In this document: positions 6,803 through 14,206 of the stretch, piece by piece
Position numbering within the stretch: the first letter of the stretch is position 1
Layout: every line of letters begins with the position of its first letter
NCBI GenBank assembly: GCA_033763355.1
Contig: JANRKT010000306.1
Coordinates: 1-18,182, forward strand
Direction of reading: 5' to 3'
DNA: 18,182 nt
DNA from: JANRKT01 sp033763355
GTDB taxonomy: Bacteria; Bacteroidota; Bacteroidia; Chitinophagales; Chitinophagaceae
Position numbers and translations under genes: made by a program
Notes under the pieces: generated by a model
Databases searched by the model: none
The model's input: the letters and a program-made list of their open reading frames with translations, nothing else
Told to the model about the DNA's origin: nothing

Positions 6803-6844
6803 TATTGTATCACCCAGCCGTTTGTTTTTTTCAATTATTGTATC
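6803..6844. repeat. Duplicated TATTGTATC motif in the nqrC-nqrD spacer
   Basis: TATTGTATC occurs at 6803-6811 and again at 6836-6844, 33 bp apart start to start, inside the 95-bp spacer (6761-6855) between nqrC and nqrD. Spacing near three helical turns would suit a regulatory pair, but two 9-mers in AT-rich DNA may be chance. Confidence 0.25.
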
Positions 6845-6855
6845 CCTTTCAATTG

Positions 6856-7575
6856 CTATTTTTTATTTATTGATTTAAAATACGGGATGTAACTCCTGAT
6901 GGTGCGGTCCAGCATTTCGCTTACCCCGTTACTTGTAACCGTGCCGCCTGAAACAGCATCTACCCCGTGTACATCTCCCGGTGCTGCCCCTCCTTTTATA
7001 ACCTTAACAGAAACAAAATTTCCCGATTCATCAAAAAACTTTTTACCAACAAATTGTTTCTGAAATTCTTCTGTTTCTATTTCGGCACCCAAACCAGGTG
7101 TTTCACCCTTGTGACCGAAACTGGCGCCATGAACAGTATTTAAATCTTCACCCAGCGCTACATATCCCCATACCGGCCCCCATAAACCTTTTCCCCTGAC
7201 AGGAATTACATAATACAATTTACCATCTTTATTAAACACAAACAAGGGGAAATATTGCTTGTCAGCATTGCCTAACCTCGCTTTATCAAGTTCCTTTTTC
7301 AGGTCAATATCAAATGCTGAAATTTTTTCCGTAACCGGTCTGCCTTTCGCATCAAGCACCAGTTGGTCTTTAATATAGTTGCTGTATATCTTTTCCGCTT
7401 CCTCCCTTTCTGCTTTTACACCAATGCTGCTTAAAATATTCTGCATTTTCTCCAGCCTTATATTTTTTGCCTGGTACGGCCCCAGTACAATTGAGGCTGC
7501 AGCCAGCAGTACAGCCACCACCACCACCATTATTGATGAAAAAAGAAATGTAAACCCCCTGCTGTTTTTGTCCAT
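6856..7575 (-). CDS. nqrC: Na+-translocating NADH:quinone reductase subunit C, covalent FMN carrier
   Basis: NqrC carries a covalently bound FMN on the outer face of the membrane. It passes electrons between the NqrD/E iron centre and NqrB. Start 7575 gives MDKNSRGFTF, leaving 4 nt after nqrB; an earlier start at 7593 would overlap nqrB by 14 nt. The 239-aa protein has one N-terminal membrane helix (about 8-31), a conserved GKGLWGPVWGYVAL block (128-141), GASFGHKGETPGLGAE (150-165), and the flavinylation motif DAVSGGT (206-212), with Thr212 the predicted FMN site. The motif has Gly where many homologues have Ala (SGAT). ApbE, the enzyme that attaches the FMN, is encoded by the same operon. 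Confidence 0.96.
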   Translation of the reverse strand: MDKNSRGFTFLFSSIMVVVVAVLLAAASIVLGPYQAKNIRLEKMQNILSSIGVKAEREEAEKIYSNYIKDQLVLDAKGRPVTEKISAFDIDLKKELDKARLGNADKQYFPLFVFNKDGKLYYVIPVRGKGLWGPVWGYVALGEDLNTVHGASFGHKGETPGLGAEIETEEFQKQFVGKKFFDESGNFVSVKVIKGGAAPGDVHGVDAVSGGTVTSNGVSEMLDRTIRSYIPYFKSINKK

Positions 7576-7579
7576 CGTA

Positions 7580-8740
7580 TCAGTTTTTAACACGTTTCAG
7601 CCTTCTCCTGATATTAGCCCTCACCACATAATGATCAATCAATGGCGCCATTACGTTCATAAACAATATGGCCAGCATCATACCTTCAGGATATGCAGGA
7701 TTGACAACGCGTATCATGATTGCAAACATGCCAATTAAAAAACCATAGATGTATTTACCTGTATTGGTTTGCGCTGCAGTAACCGGATCGGTTGCCATAA
7801 ATACAGCCCCAAATGCAAACCCTCCCAATACAATATGGTGCAAAGGGGAAATCTGCATCAGCGTATTGGCGCCAACGGAATTAAAAATAGCCGACATGGC
7901 CAGTCCGCCAAGAAAAACCGAAAGCATGATGCGCCAGCTTCCAATTCCGGTATAAATTAAAATAACAGCGCCGATAAGACATGCAAGTGTTGATGTTTCG
8001 CCGATTGAACCGGGAATAGCGCCTATAAAAGACTCCCATATACCCGGAATTTTATCTGCATATCCCGCAGCGGCATCTCCCAATGGTGTAGCGCCGCTGA
8101 ACCCGTCTACCAATTGCTGTCCGGGCGCCATATCTGTATTTATCCAGACTTCATTGCCCGACATTTTAGTAGGGTATGCAAAAAAGAGAAAGGCCCTTGC
8201 TGTTAAAGCGGGATTGAGGACATTCATCCCTGTTCCGCCAAAAACTTCTTTACCAATCACCACTGCAAATATGGTTGAAACAGCCACCATCCATAAAGGA
8301 ATATCTATGGGCATAACGAGTGGGATCAGCATACCTGAAACCAGGAACCCTTCATTGATGGTATGCTTCCTGATGATGGCAAAAGTAAATTCAGTACCGA
8401 GGCCCGATGCATAAGATACAACTACAATGGGCAACACTTTCTTTAAACCAAAAATAAAATTATCCAGTAATGACGCATCAGTAATACCGAGGGCTTTGTA
8501 ATGCTGGTAGCCTGCATTCCACATGCCGAATAAAAGGCATGGGGTAAGCGACATGACCACCAGAATCATGGTACGCTTTAAGTCAACCGCATCACGGATA
8601 TGTGCCCCTGTATGGGTAGTTTCACCGGGAACAAAGAAGAAAGTTTCAAAAGCATTATAGGCAGGATAAAATTTCTCCAGCTTTCCCCCTTTGTCAAAAT
8701 GGGGTTTTATTTTTTGCAGGAAATTCCTGATTGGTCTCAC
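7580..8740 (-). CDS. nqrB: Na+-translocating NADH:quinone reductase subunit B, FMN and riboflavin subunit
   Basis: NqrB is the large membrane subunit, holding a covalent FMN and riboflavin and contributing to the Na+ pathway. The 386-aa protein starts MRPIRNFLQKIKPHFDKGGK. It contains THTGAHIRDAVDLKRTM (42-58), GFLVSGMLIPL (131-141) and VFGGTGMNVLNPALTARAFL (166-185). The flavinylation motif DGFSGATPLG (212-221) predicts Thr218 as the FMN site. Further on are HHIVLGGFAFGAVFMATDP and the C-terminal NPAYPEGMMLAILFMN. About nine to ten hydrophobic segments are visible and the size is in the family range. It lies 94 bp after nqrA, with a stem-loop in the gap, and 4 bp before nqrC. Confidence 0.97.
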   Translation of the reverse strand: MRPIRNFLQKIKPHFDKGGKLEKFYPAYNAFETFFFVPGETTHTGAHIRDAVDLKRTMILVVMSLTPCLLFGMWNAGYQHYKALGITDASLLDNFIFGLKKVLPIVVVSYASGLGTEFTFAIIRKHTINEGFLVSGMLIPLVMPIDIPLWMVAVSTIFAVVIGKEVFGGTGMNVLNPALTARAFLFFAYPTKMSGNEVWINTDMAPGQQLVDGFSGATPLGDAAAGYADKIPGIWESFIGAIPGSIGETSTLACLIGAVILIYTGIGSWRIMLSVFLGGLAMSAIFNSVGANTLMQISPLHHIVLGGFAFGAVFMATDPVTAAQTNTGKYIYGFLIGMFAIMIRVVNPAYPEGMMLAILFMNVMAPLIDHYVVRANIRRRLKRVKN

Positions 8741-8766
8741 CTGAAAGTATTTATGTGGTTAATAAC

Positions 8767-8785
8767 CCCTGCAAAATCAGCAGGG
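8767..8785 (-). other. Stem-loop in the nqrA-nqrB spacer
   Basis: CCCTGC (8767-8772) pairs with GCAGGG (8780-8785), a perfect 6-bp stem with a 7-nt loop, in the 94-bp gap between nqrA and nqrB. No U-run follows on the minus strand, so a full terminator is unlikely. It may protect or process the operon mRNA. Confidence 0.4.
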
Positions 8786-8834
8786 CACTTCCGGTTTTCA
8801 CCAGGCGTTCAGATTACGGTGTTTAAATCAATTG

Positions 8835-10190
8835 TTAACCGAGCTCCTTCCTGATTGTGTCCAATCCCTTTCTTATAATTTGTTGTGATGGTATTTTTGA
8901 AGTACAGATAAATTCGCAAAGGGCAAAGTCTTCTTCAACCACTTCATATATCCCAAGGCTTTCCATCATTTCTATATCTTCTGTCAGTATAGATTTTAAA
9001 AGCTGTACGGGATAAATATCCATCGGGAATACTTTCTCGTATTCGCCGGTTACCACAAAAGGCCTTTCTTCGCCATGCATATTGGTATTGAAATGATATA
9101 TTTTGTCTGGTGCAAGCCACGAAAAAAAAGTACGGGATACGCTGAATTTATCAAGCCCCGGTTTTAACCACCCGATAAACTCGGGGACATGTCCTTCAGG
9201 AATTACAGTGATGTGACTGTCATAAAAGCTAAGGAAACCATCCTGGCTAATCTGTTTACCCGATAAAACATTTCCGCTGATGATCCTGCTTTCGCCATCT
9301 TTCAACCCGGCATCGTCAATCATATTTTTTACAGATGCCCCAATGATGGTTTTATAATACTTCGGGGTTTTTACCTGCGGGCCTGTTAAGGCAACAGTTT
9401 TTGATGCATCAAACTTACCATGGTTGAATAACCTGCCGGCAATAAGAACATCCTGCGGGCTGATGTACCATACCACTTCTCCTTTATTTACCGGGTCAAT
9501 GTGATGAACCTGCACACCTATATTGCCTGCGGGATGCGGCCCTGAAAATTTATTGATCTGCACCCCCTTTGCACTGGTGAAAACATCAGACGAGCGGACC
9601 CGGGCATTGATATTCAAATGAACTTTCCCTTCTGTTAATTTTATAAGAGCGTTTAATCCGGTTTGAAAATCTTCAGCGCAGTCCTGCATCATAAAATTAT
9701 TATCCGGTGCAAGGGGGTTGCTGTCGAAAGCAGAAATAAAAACAGCCTTTGGTTTATCAGCAGGGTTTGCAATGATGCCGAAAGGGCGCTGGCGTATCAA
9801 TGGCCATACACCGCTGCCAAGCAATGCATCAATGACCTCCTCCCTGCTTAAATTACCGGGATCTGCTTTATTAAAGGGGATATAATTTATTTCCTTATCA
9901 GCGAGAATTTTAATTTCCAGTATTTTTCTTTTCTCACCGCGTTTTATTTCTGCTACTTCACCGCTTACAGGGGAACAGAATTTTACAGCTTCGTTATTCT
10001 TATCGCAAAACAATGGGGTGCCTGCCTTAACTTCATCTCCCGGGCTTACAAGCAATCCCGGAACAACACCTGTAAAATCGGTTGGTTTTAACGCAATAGT
10101 CCCGGGCAAGGGCAGATTAGTCAATATCTTATCAGCCTCCCCTGCCAGTTTAATGTTTAAGCCTTTCTTTATCTTAATATACGCAAGCAT
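8835..10190 (-). CDS. nqrA: Na+-translocating NADH:quinone reductase subunit A
   Basis: NqrA is the peripheral cytosolic subunit of Na+-NQR, linked to quinone and inhibitor binding. Start 10190 gives MLAYIKIKKGLNIKLAGEA, which matches the family start (I.IKKGL.I.LAG). The frame extends to 10250, but the added 20 residues have no family counterpart. The protein is 451 aa, close to the usual ~446. Visible blocks are the lipoyl-like VVPGLLVSPGDEVKAGTPLF (42-61), SPVSGEVAEIKRGEKRK, VHHIDPVNKGEVVWYISPQD and TGPQVKTPKYY. It is the first gene of the operon nqrABCDEF-apbE, so its promoter should lie in 10191-10592. I did not find a convincing promoter on the minus strand there. Confidence 0.96.
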   Translation of the reverse strand: MLAYIKIKKGLNIKLAGEADKILTNLPLPGTIALKPTDFTGVVPGLLVSPGDEVKAGTPLFCDKNNEAVKFCSPVSGEVAEIKRGEKRKILEIKILADKEINYIPFNKADPGNLSREEVIDALLGSGVWPLIRQRPFGIIANPADKPKAVFISAFDSNPLAPDNNFMMQDCAEDFQTGLNALIKLTEGKVHLNINARVRSSDVFTSAKGVQINKFSGPHPAGNIGVQVHHIDPVNKGEVVWYISPQDVLIAGRLFNHGKFDASKTVALTGPQVKTPKYYKTIIGASVKNMIDDAGLKDGESRIISGNVLSGKQISQDGFLSFYDSHITVIPEGHVPEFIGWLKPGLDKFSVSRTFFSWLAPDKIYHFNTNMHGEERPFVVTGEYEKVFPMDIYPVQLLKSILTEDIEMMESLGIYEVVEEDFALCEFICTSKIPSQQIIRKGLDTIRKELG

Positions 10191-10592
10191 ACGTGAGAAT
10201 GTGCTAAACAGGCTAAGCATAAATTTAGGGGAATTTGATAATGGAAACAAATCCTCTTATGCAAGTAACAAAACAAGGCAGCAATCAACAGGCATTTCCC
10301 TCATTCAGTTTGCAGAAGTATTATTGCGGTGGGCAAAGCAAGCACAAGACATGCTTTTTCAAAAAAAATCCAGGGCTTACCCAGCCCGGGGTTTCAAAAA
10401 AAATTAAAATTGCTTATATTTAAATACTGATTGGGTTAAGCTGACAGCGCTGAATTGTATTGTTTGAATAAAAATGAGGAGGCCTCTTTCAATTTATCCT
10501 GTTTTTACCACCTTACCGGAACCCCTTGAAGAGTTTACATACGATTGAAAAAAAATTGCCTTAATTTCATCACCCCTAAATACAAATGCCAT
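10191..10592. promoter_or_regulatory. Spacer between divergent nqrA and CBS gene, no gene seen
   Basis: This 402-bp AT-rich stretch separates the minus-strand nqr operon from the plus-strand CBS gene and should hold both promoters. Weak plus-strand candidates are TATATTTA (10415-10422), with TTTC about 19 bp upstream, and TATTGTTTG (10458-10466); both only approximate the Bacteroidota TAnnTTTG box. A short GGGCT/AGCCC hairpin lies at 10373-10387. Short open frames here show no coding signal. No consensus promoter was found for nqrA. Confidence 0.4.
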
Positions 10593-11024
10593 ATGGGAAA
10601 AGTCAGGAATATCCTTGAATCAAAGAATCATGTATTGTTTTCAATAACCCCGGAAACAACCGTTTACAGGGCCCTTGAAGTGATGGTGGAAAAAAATGTA
10701 AGCGCCCTGCTTGTAACCAGGAATGAAGAACTGGTTGGCATTTTTACTGAAAGGGATTATGCCCGCAAAGTTGTATTGAAAGGGAAAGTATCCAAGGAAA
10801 CACTCATTTCGGAAATCATGACCGGCTCCCTCATTACCGTAACCCCAGACACTTCTATAGATGACTGTATGAGGCTGATGACAGACCGGTTTATCAGGCA
10901 CCTGCCGGTTGTGGAAGCAGATAACTTAATCGGTATTATTTCGATTGGAGATGTGGTTAAATTTATAATAGAAGAACAAAAGTTCATTATTGAAAACATG
11001 GAGCATTACATTACGGGAACCTGA
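10593..11024 (+). CDS. Two-CBS-domain protein
   Basis: This 143-aa protein consists almost wholly of a tandem CBS pair (Bateman module). CBS1 spans about residues 8-62 (GIFTERDYARK at 49-59) and CBS2 about 74-130 (MTGSLITVTPDTSIDDCM and GIISIGDVVK). CBS pairs bind adenosine nucleotides such as AMP, ATP or NADH and usually act as energy sensors. Stand-alone forms of this size are common in Bacteroidota, but their targets are mostly unknown. Start 10593 (MGKVRNILESK) matches the family; an upstream TTG at 10545 would add 16 atypical residues. It is divergent from nqrA and convergent with the AraC-type gene, with 38 bp between stops and no clear terminator. Any link to NQR is only positional. 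Confidence 0.9.
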   Translation: MGKVRNILESKNHVLFSITPETTVYRALEVMVEKNVSALLVTRNEELVGIFTERDYARKVVLKGKVSKETLISEIMTGSLITVTPDTSIDDCMRLMTDRFIRHLPVVEADNLIGIISIGDVVKFIIEEQKFIIENMEHYITGT

Positions 11025-11062
11025 TACATGTTTTCTTTGCTCCGGCAGTTTTAATGTCGCCA

Positions 11063-12043
11063 TCACATTACCGCAGCCTGCTTGTTGTATTTATTCCTGT
11101 ATTCAACAGGAGTTAGCCCCGTTATTTTTTTAAAGATGGTGCGGAAGGCTTTGGTATCGGTATAACCTACATCAAACATCACTTCACTGATGTTTTTACG
11201 GCTGGTTTCAAAACTCCTTTTGGCGGCTTCCATTTTTACCCGTTGTATATAACCTGCCACCGTGTTATTAGTGGCCTTTTTAAACCGCCGTTCAAAACTT
11301 CTCCTGCCAATGGCAAATTTACCTGCAAGGTGATCAACGGTTATTTTTTCTGTGTAGTTCGTTTCAATGAAATCCTGCACCTTTTTTATATCCTCATCTT
11401 CATGTCCCCTTTGCCCGTTGAACATCATAAAGGCCGCCTGGCTGTTACGGTCTATTTCAATAGCAAAATATTTTGCACCGAGTATTGCTGTAGCACGGTC
11501 AGTATATTTTTCAACGAGGTACAAAAGCAGGTTCCAGTAAGAGTTGGCGCCTCCGCTTGAATACAACCCATGTTCTTCTGTAATAATACCCCCGTCCACC
11601 AGATCCACTTCCGGGAACATGGCCCTGAACTCATTGGCGGAGTTCCAGTGGGTAGAACACTTTTTACCATTCAATAATCCGGTTGATGCAAGTAAAAAAG
11701 CGCCGATACAAAGCGAAGCCACTTCTGCACCGTTCTTGTATCGGTCAATAATCCAGGGAATTAATTCCTTATTCAATTCAATGGCCTTTTTCACGTCGCC
11801 GCTAATAGCGGGTATAAAGATCAGGTCAGTGGTTTTTATCTCATCAAGTAACCTGTCCGTATGAACGGAAAACAAGCTGTTCTCTAATTGAATTTCCCTT
11901 TTTGCCCCCACCAGTTGTACATTAAATAAAGGAGGTTTGCCTGAAGCCTGCAGGAACTGGTTTACCGCGGTAAACATATAACGCGGATCGGCTATTGCTT
12001 CTATCACAGCTGTTTCGGGAACTAAAACTGATACATGTTTCAT
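11063..12043 (-). CDS. GlxA-type transcriptional regulator: DJ-1/PfpI domain plus AraC HTH
   Basis: The 326-aa protein begins MKHVSVLVPE at 12043; a frame to 12172 exists but its extra 43 residues are not family-like and would cross the divergent promoter. Residues 1-190 form a DJ-1/PfpI-like domain with the nucleophile-elbow Cys112 (ASLCIGAFLLASTGLL) and the following THW (131-133). Residues about 217-318 are an AraC DNA-binding domain with two HTHs (VDHLAGKFAIGRRSFERRFK and ISEVMFDVGYTDTKAFRTIF) and the closing TGLTPVEYR. The family senses metabolites through the PfpI domain, and ligands are mostly unknown. It is divergent from 12158-12571, a likely target together with the downstream small-enzyme cluster. 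The family is certain; the target is inferred from layout. Confidence 0.92.
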   Translation of the reverse strand: MKHVSVLVPETAVIEAIADPRYMFTAVNQFLQASGKPPLFNVQLVGAKREIQLENSLFSVHTDRLLDEIKTTDLIFIPAISGDVKKAIELNKELIPWIIDRYKNGAEVASLCIGAFLLASTGLLNGKKCSTHWNSANEFRAMFPEVDLVDGGIITEEHGLYSSGGANSYWNLLLYLVEKYTDRATAILGAKYFAIEIDRNSQAAFMMFNGQRGHEDEDIKKVQDFIETNYTEKITVDHLAGKFAIGRRSFERRFKKATNNTVAGYIQRVKMEAAKRSFETSRKNISEVMFDVGYTDTKAFRTIFKKITGLTPVEYRNKYNKQAAVM

Positions 12044-12126
12044 TTCATAAATGTAGGAAAGTTGGCTGTCGCAAACAACCCTTTGAAATGTCGTTTTCAC
12101 CGCCCTTAAATTCATATTTCTGAATT

Positions 12127-12134
12127 TAAGTTTG
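12127..12134 (+). promoter_or_regulatory. Candidate Bacteroidota -7 box
   Basis: TAAGTTTG matches the TAnnTTTG -7 consensus exactly and lies 24 nt before the ATG at 12158, in the 114-bp divergent spacer. No TTTG was found at the expected -33 distance, so the promoter call is provisional. Confidence 0.35.
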
Positions 12135-12157
12135 TGGTGAACAAAAAGAAAATATAA

Positions 12158-12571
12158 ATGAAAATTTATCATATTGAAAGCGACCTGAAAATTTTTGGCA
12201 GGCAGGTAAAAAGATTTCCCGATGGTATAGAAGAAGCATTTGATGAACTTGTAAAAATGCTTGGCGGGTTCAACCGCTCATTTTACGGTATTTGTTTTAT
12301 GGGCAAAGATGGCAGGCTTGTTTACTGCGCAGCTGCAAAGGAAAACCATGAAGGCGAAGCGGAACAGTACAACTGTGAAAAGTATATTATTGAAAAAGGG
12401 GAATACCTGGCAGTAACCATACACGGCTGGCGTAAAAAAACTGATACGATAAAGGATGTATTTCATGGCCTGATGCAGGACGAACGTGCAGACCAGACAA
12501 AACAATCTGTAGAATGGTATAAAAATGATGATGAGATGATGTGCATGGTAAAAGCAAAAACCAAAGAATAA
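12158..12571 (+). CDS. Small protein, possible GyrI-like effector-binding domain
   Basis: This 137-aa soluble protein starts MKIYHIESDLKIFGRQVKRF. It continues with PDGIEEAFDELVKML, YGICFMGKDGRLVYCAAA and KGEYLAVTIHGW, and ends in PSVEWYK-like sequence (QSVEWYKNDDEMMCMVK). The alternation of an opening strand, helix, YGI strand, Y-x-A strand and a G-E-Y-x-A-x-x-x-G strand is what the GyrI-like (SHS2-type) small-molecule-binding fold shows, here without a DNA-binding domain. It lacks membrane segments. It is the first plus-strand gene after the divergent GlxA-type regulator and lies 11 bp before the VOC gene, so it may be co-transcribed with that cluster. The fold assignment is moderate, and ligand and role are unknown. 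Confidence 0.75.
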   Translation: MKIYHIESDLKIFGRQVKRFPDGIEEAFDELVKMLGGFNRSFYGICFMGKDGRLVYCAAAKENHEGEAEQYNCEKYIIEKGEYLAVTIHGWRKKTDTIKDVFHGLMQDERADQTKQSVEWYKNDDEMMCMVKAKTKE

Positions 12572-12582
12572 AAGCAAATTGA

Positions 12583-13014
12583 ATGGCACAAATCAATTCT
12601 TACTTAACTTTCAATGGCAATTGCAGGGAAGCCATGGTTTTTTATAAAGAGTGTCTCGGCGGCGAACTAATGCTGCAGACAATAGGTGAATCGCCAATGG
12701 CAGATAAAATGACGGAACAAATGAAAGAAAGTATCTTACATTCCACACTTTCAAAAGGGGATCTGGTTATCATGGCCTCAGATATGGTAAGTGACAAAGG
12801 TCTGATAAAGGGAAATTCGGTTTCTTTAATGCTGAATTGCAGCAGCGAAAAAGAGATCAGGAATTATTATGAGAAACTTTCGGCCGGGGGTGAGGCCACA
12901 CATCCGCTGGAAAATACTTTTTGGGGGGCTTTGTTTGGCGACCTGACTGACAAATACGGCAATCACTGGCTGCTGCATTTTCAAAAAAACACAAATCACC
13001 AAAACAAACAATAA
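12583..13014 (+). CDS. VOC-fold PhnB-like protein
   Basis: This 143-aa protein opens MAQINSYLTFNGNCREAMVFY, the typical start of PhnB-like members of the vicinal-oxygen-chelate (glyoxalase/bleomycin-resistance) superfamily. It contains ESILHSTLSKGDLVIMASD and SVSLMLNCSSEKEI, and ends with ALFGDLTDKYGNHWLLHF, the usual C-terminal strand. Members are small cytosolic dimers, many without a known substrate, so no reaction is assigned. It follows 12158-12571 by 11 bp and precedes the DoxX-like gene by 6 bp. The fossil at 13863 has a closely similar start, implying a lost paralogue nearby. Confidence 0.9.
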   Translation: MAQINSYLTFNGNCREAMVFYKECLGGELMLQTIGESPMADKMTEQMKESILHSTLSKGDLVIMASDMVSDKGLIKGNSVSLMLNCSSEKEIRNYYEKLSAGGEATHPLENTFWGALFGDLTDKYGNHWLLHFQKNTNHQNKQ

Positions 13015-13020
13015 CAGGTT

Positions 13021-13407
13021 ATGAAAAAAACAAAAACCCTTTATTGGGTCTTTACGGTTCTTTTTGGGGCGCTTATGATTTTTTCCGCAGTTCCCAACAT
13101 CGCAGTCAACCAGGCTTCGGTACAATTAGTACACGATGCATTAGGATACCCAATTTATTTTATTCCGTTTATCGGCTGGGCAAAACTGATTGGCTCAATC
13201 ATTATTTTAACCCCCGGTTTCAAAAAAATAAAAGAATGGGCTTACGCCGGTTTGTTTTTTGACCTGGCAGCGGCAGTATATTCTGCAATTGCCGCAGCAA
13301 AAGGAGTTGTTGACCCCAGGATGGCGGGAATGCTGATATGGATAGTACCCGGCATATTGTCATATTACTTCTGGAATAAAATGCAGGTCGCACAATTAAA
13401 ACAATAA
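13021..13407 (+). CDS. DoxX-like four-helix membrane protein
   Basis: This 128-aa hydrophobic protein has four predicted membrane helices at about 8-27, 45-64, 72-92 and 100-120. Signature stretches are GYPIYFIPFIGWAKLIGSI and KEWAYAGLFFDLAAAVYSA, as in DoxX-like family proteins (DoxX_2). These are inner-membrane proteins, some linked to thiol or redox stress, but most are uncharacterised. It lies 6 bp after the VOC gene and 2 bp before the DUF1801 gene, a tight operon arrangement. No cysteines or haem ligands that would hint at a redox reaction are seen. Confidence 0.9.
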   Translation: MKKTKTLYWVFTVLFGALMIFSAVPNIAVNQASVQLVHDALGYPIYFIPFIGWAKLIGSIIILTPGFKKIKEWAYAGLFFDLAAAVYSAIAAAKGVVDPRMAGMLIWIVPGILSYYFWNKMQVAQLKQ

Positions 13408-13409
13408 AT

Positions 13410-13817
13410 ATGGACAAAACGATAAAGCCTGCCGCAACAGTGGATGAATACATCAGCCGGTTTCCGCCAAAAGTGCAGGCTACAATGCAGAAGCTCCGTA
13501 AAACAATCAGGGCAGTTGCACCAAAAGCCGAAGAAGTCATCAGCTACCAGATTGCAGGATATAAATACTATGGCATGCTTATTTTTTTTGCCGGCTGGAA
13601 GGACCATATCAGTGTTTATCCTGCACCGCGGGGAAATGATACATTTAGAAAAGAACTGGCTGCTTATAAAGGCGGAAAGGGCACTGTTCAGTTTCCGCTT
13701 GATAAACCCATTCCTTTTGACCTGGTAAAACGAATGGTGCAGTTCCGGGTGAAAGAGAATGAAGAAAAAGCTAAAGCAAAACAAACTGCAGCCAAAAAAC
13801 CAACCGGCAAAAAATAA
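13410..13817 (+). CDS. DUF1801 (YdhG-like) protein with lysine-rich tail
   Basis: This 135-aa protein has the DUF1801 order: TVDEYISRFPPKVQATMQKL (10-29), IRAVAPKAEEVISYQIAGY (33-51), FFAGWKDHISVYP (59-71) and the closing FPLDKPIPFDLVKRMVQFRV. The last ~20 residues are rich in Lys and Ala and probably disordered. DUF1801 proteins resemble frataxin-like folds (YdhG) and have been suggested to handle iron, but no reaction is established. It starts 2 bp after the DoxX-like gene. A decayed relative follows at 13863-14194. Confidence 0.9.
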   Translation: MDKTIKPAATVDEYISRFPPKVQATMQKLRKTIRAVAPKAEEVISYQIAGYKYYGMLIFFAGWKDHISVYPAPRGNDTFRKELAAYKGGKGTVQFPLDKPIPFDLVKRMVQFRVKENEEKAKAKQTAAKKPTGKK

Positions 13818-13862
13818 ATATGGTTTAAAAATTAATTAATAACGATACTAAAACAATTTTAT

Positions 13863-14194
13863 ATGGCCAGGCAATTGAGCCCCTACCTGAATTTTGGCGG
13901 AAACAGAAGCAGTAAGGGCCATTATAAAAAAATCAAACAAAAAACTTTCGGAACGCATAAAATGGAATGCGCCGTCATATTATTATAAAGATGATATCGT
14001 AACATCCGGGCCCTTCAGGAACGGGAAAATACTGCTGGTGTTTCACCACCCAATATTGTGAAAATAAAATCTGAATTACTGGAAGGAGATTATAAAGACA
14101 GGCTGACAGTATAAAGACCATCAAACCCAGCCAGAAAGAACCTGAACGCATTATGAACGAACTGGTAAAAATGATTAATAAACAACCATCTTAA
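13863..14194 (+). pseudogene. Chimeric gene fossil: VOC start joined to a frameshifted DUF1801 body
   Basis: From ATG 13863 the frame reads MARQLSPYLNFGGNR, a clear start of a PhnB-like VOC protein, until about 13904. From 13906, in another frame, the sequence continues as the middle of a DUF1801 protein (KKLSERIKWNAPSYYYKDD, then GKILLVFHHPIL) up to a TGA at 14059. After a frameshift it continues VKIKSELLEGDYKDRLTV to a TAA at 14112. After another shift the C-terminal helix follows (EPERIMNELVKMINK) to the TAA at 14192. One deletion fusing two neighbouring genes followed by at least two frameshifts explains this. It fills the 389-bp gap before the SRPBCC gene. Confidence 0.8.
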
Positions 14195-14206
14195 AAAATC
14201 AGCAAT

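Noticed and set aside
10191..10250. Longer N-terminus for NqrA
   Set aside because: The additional 20 residues have no family counterpart; MLAYIKIKKGL at 10190 fits.
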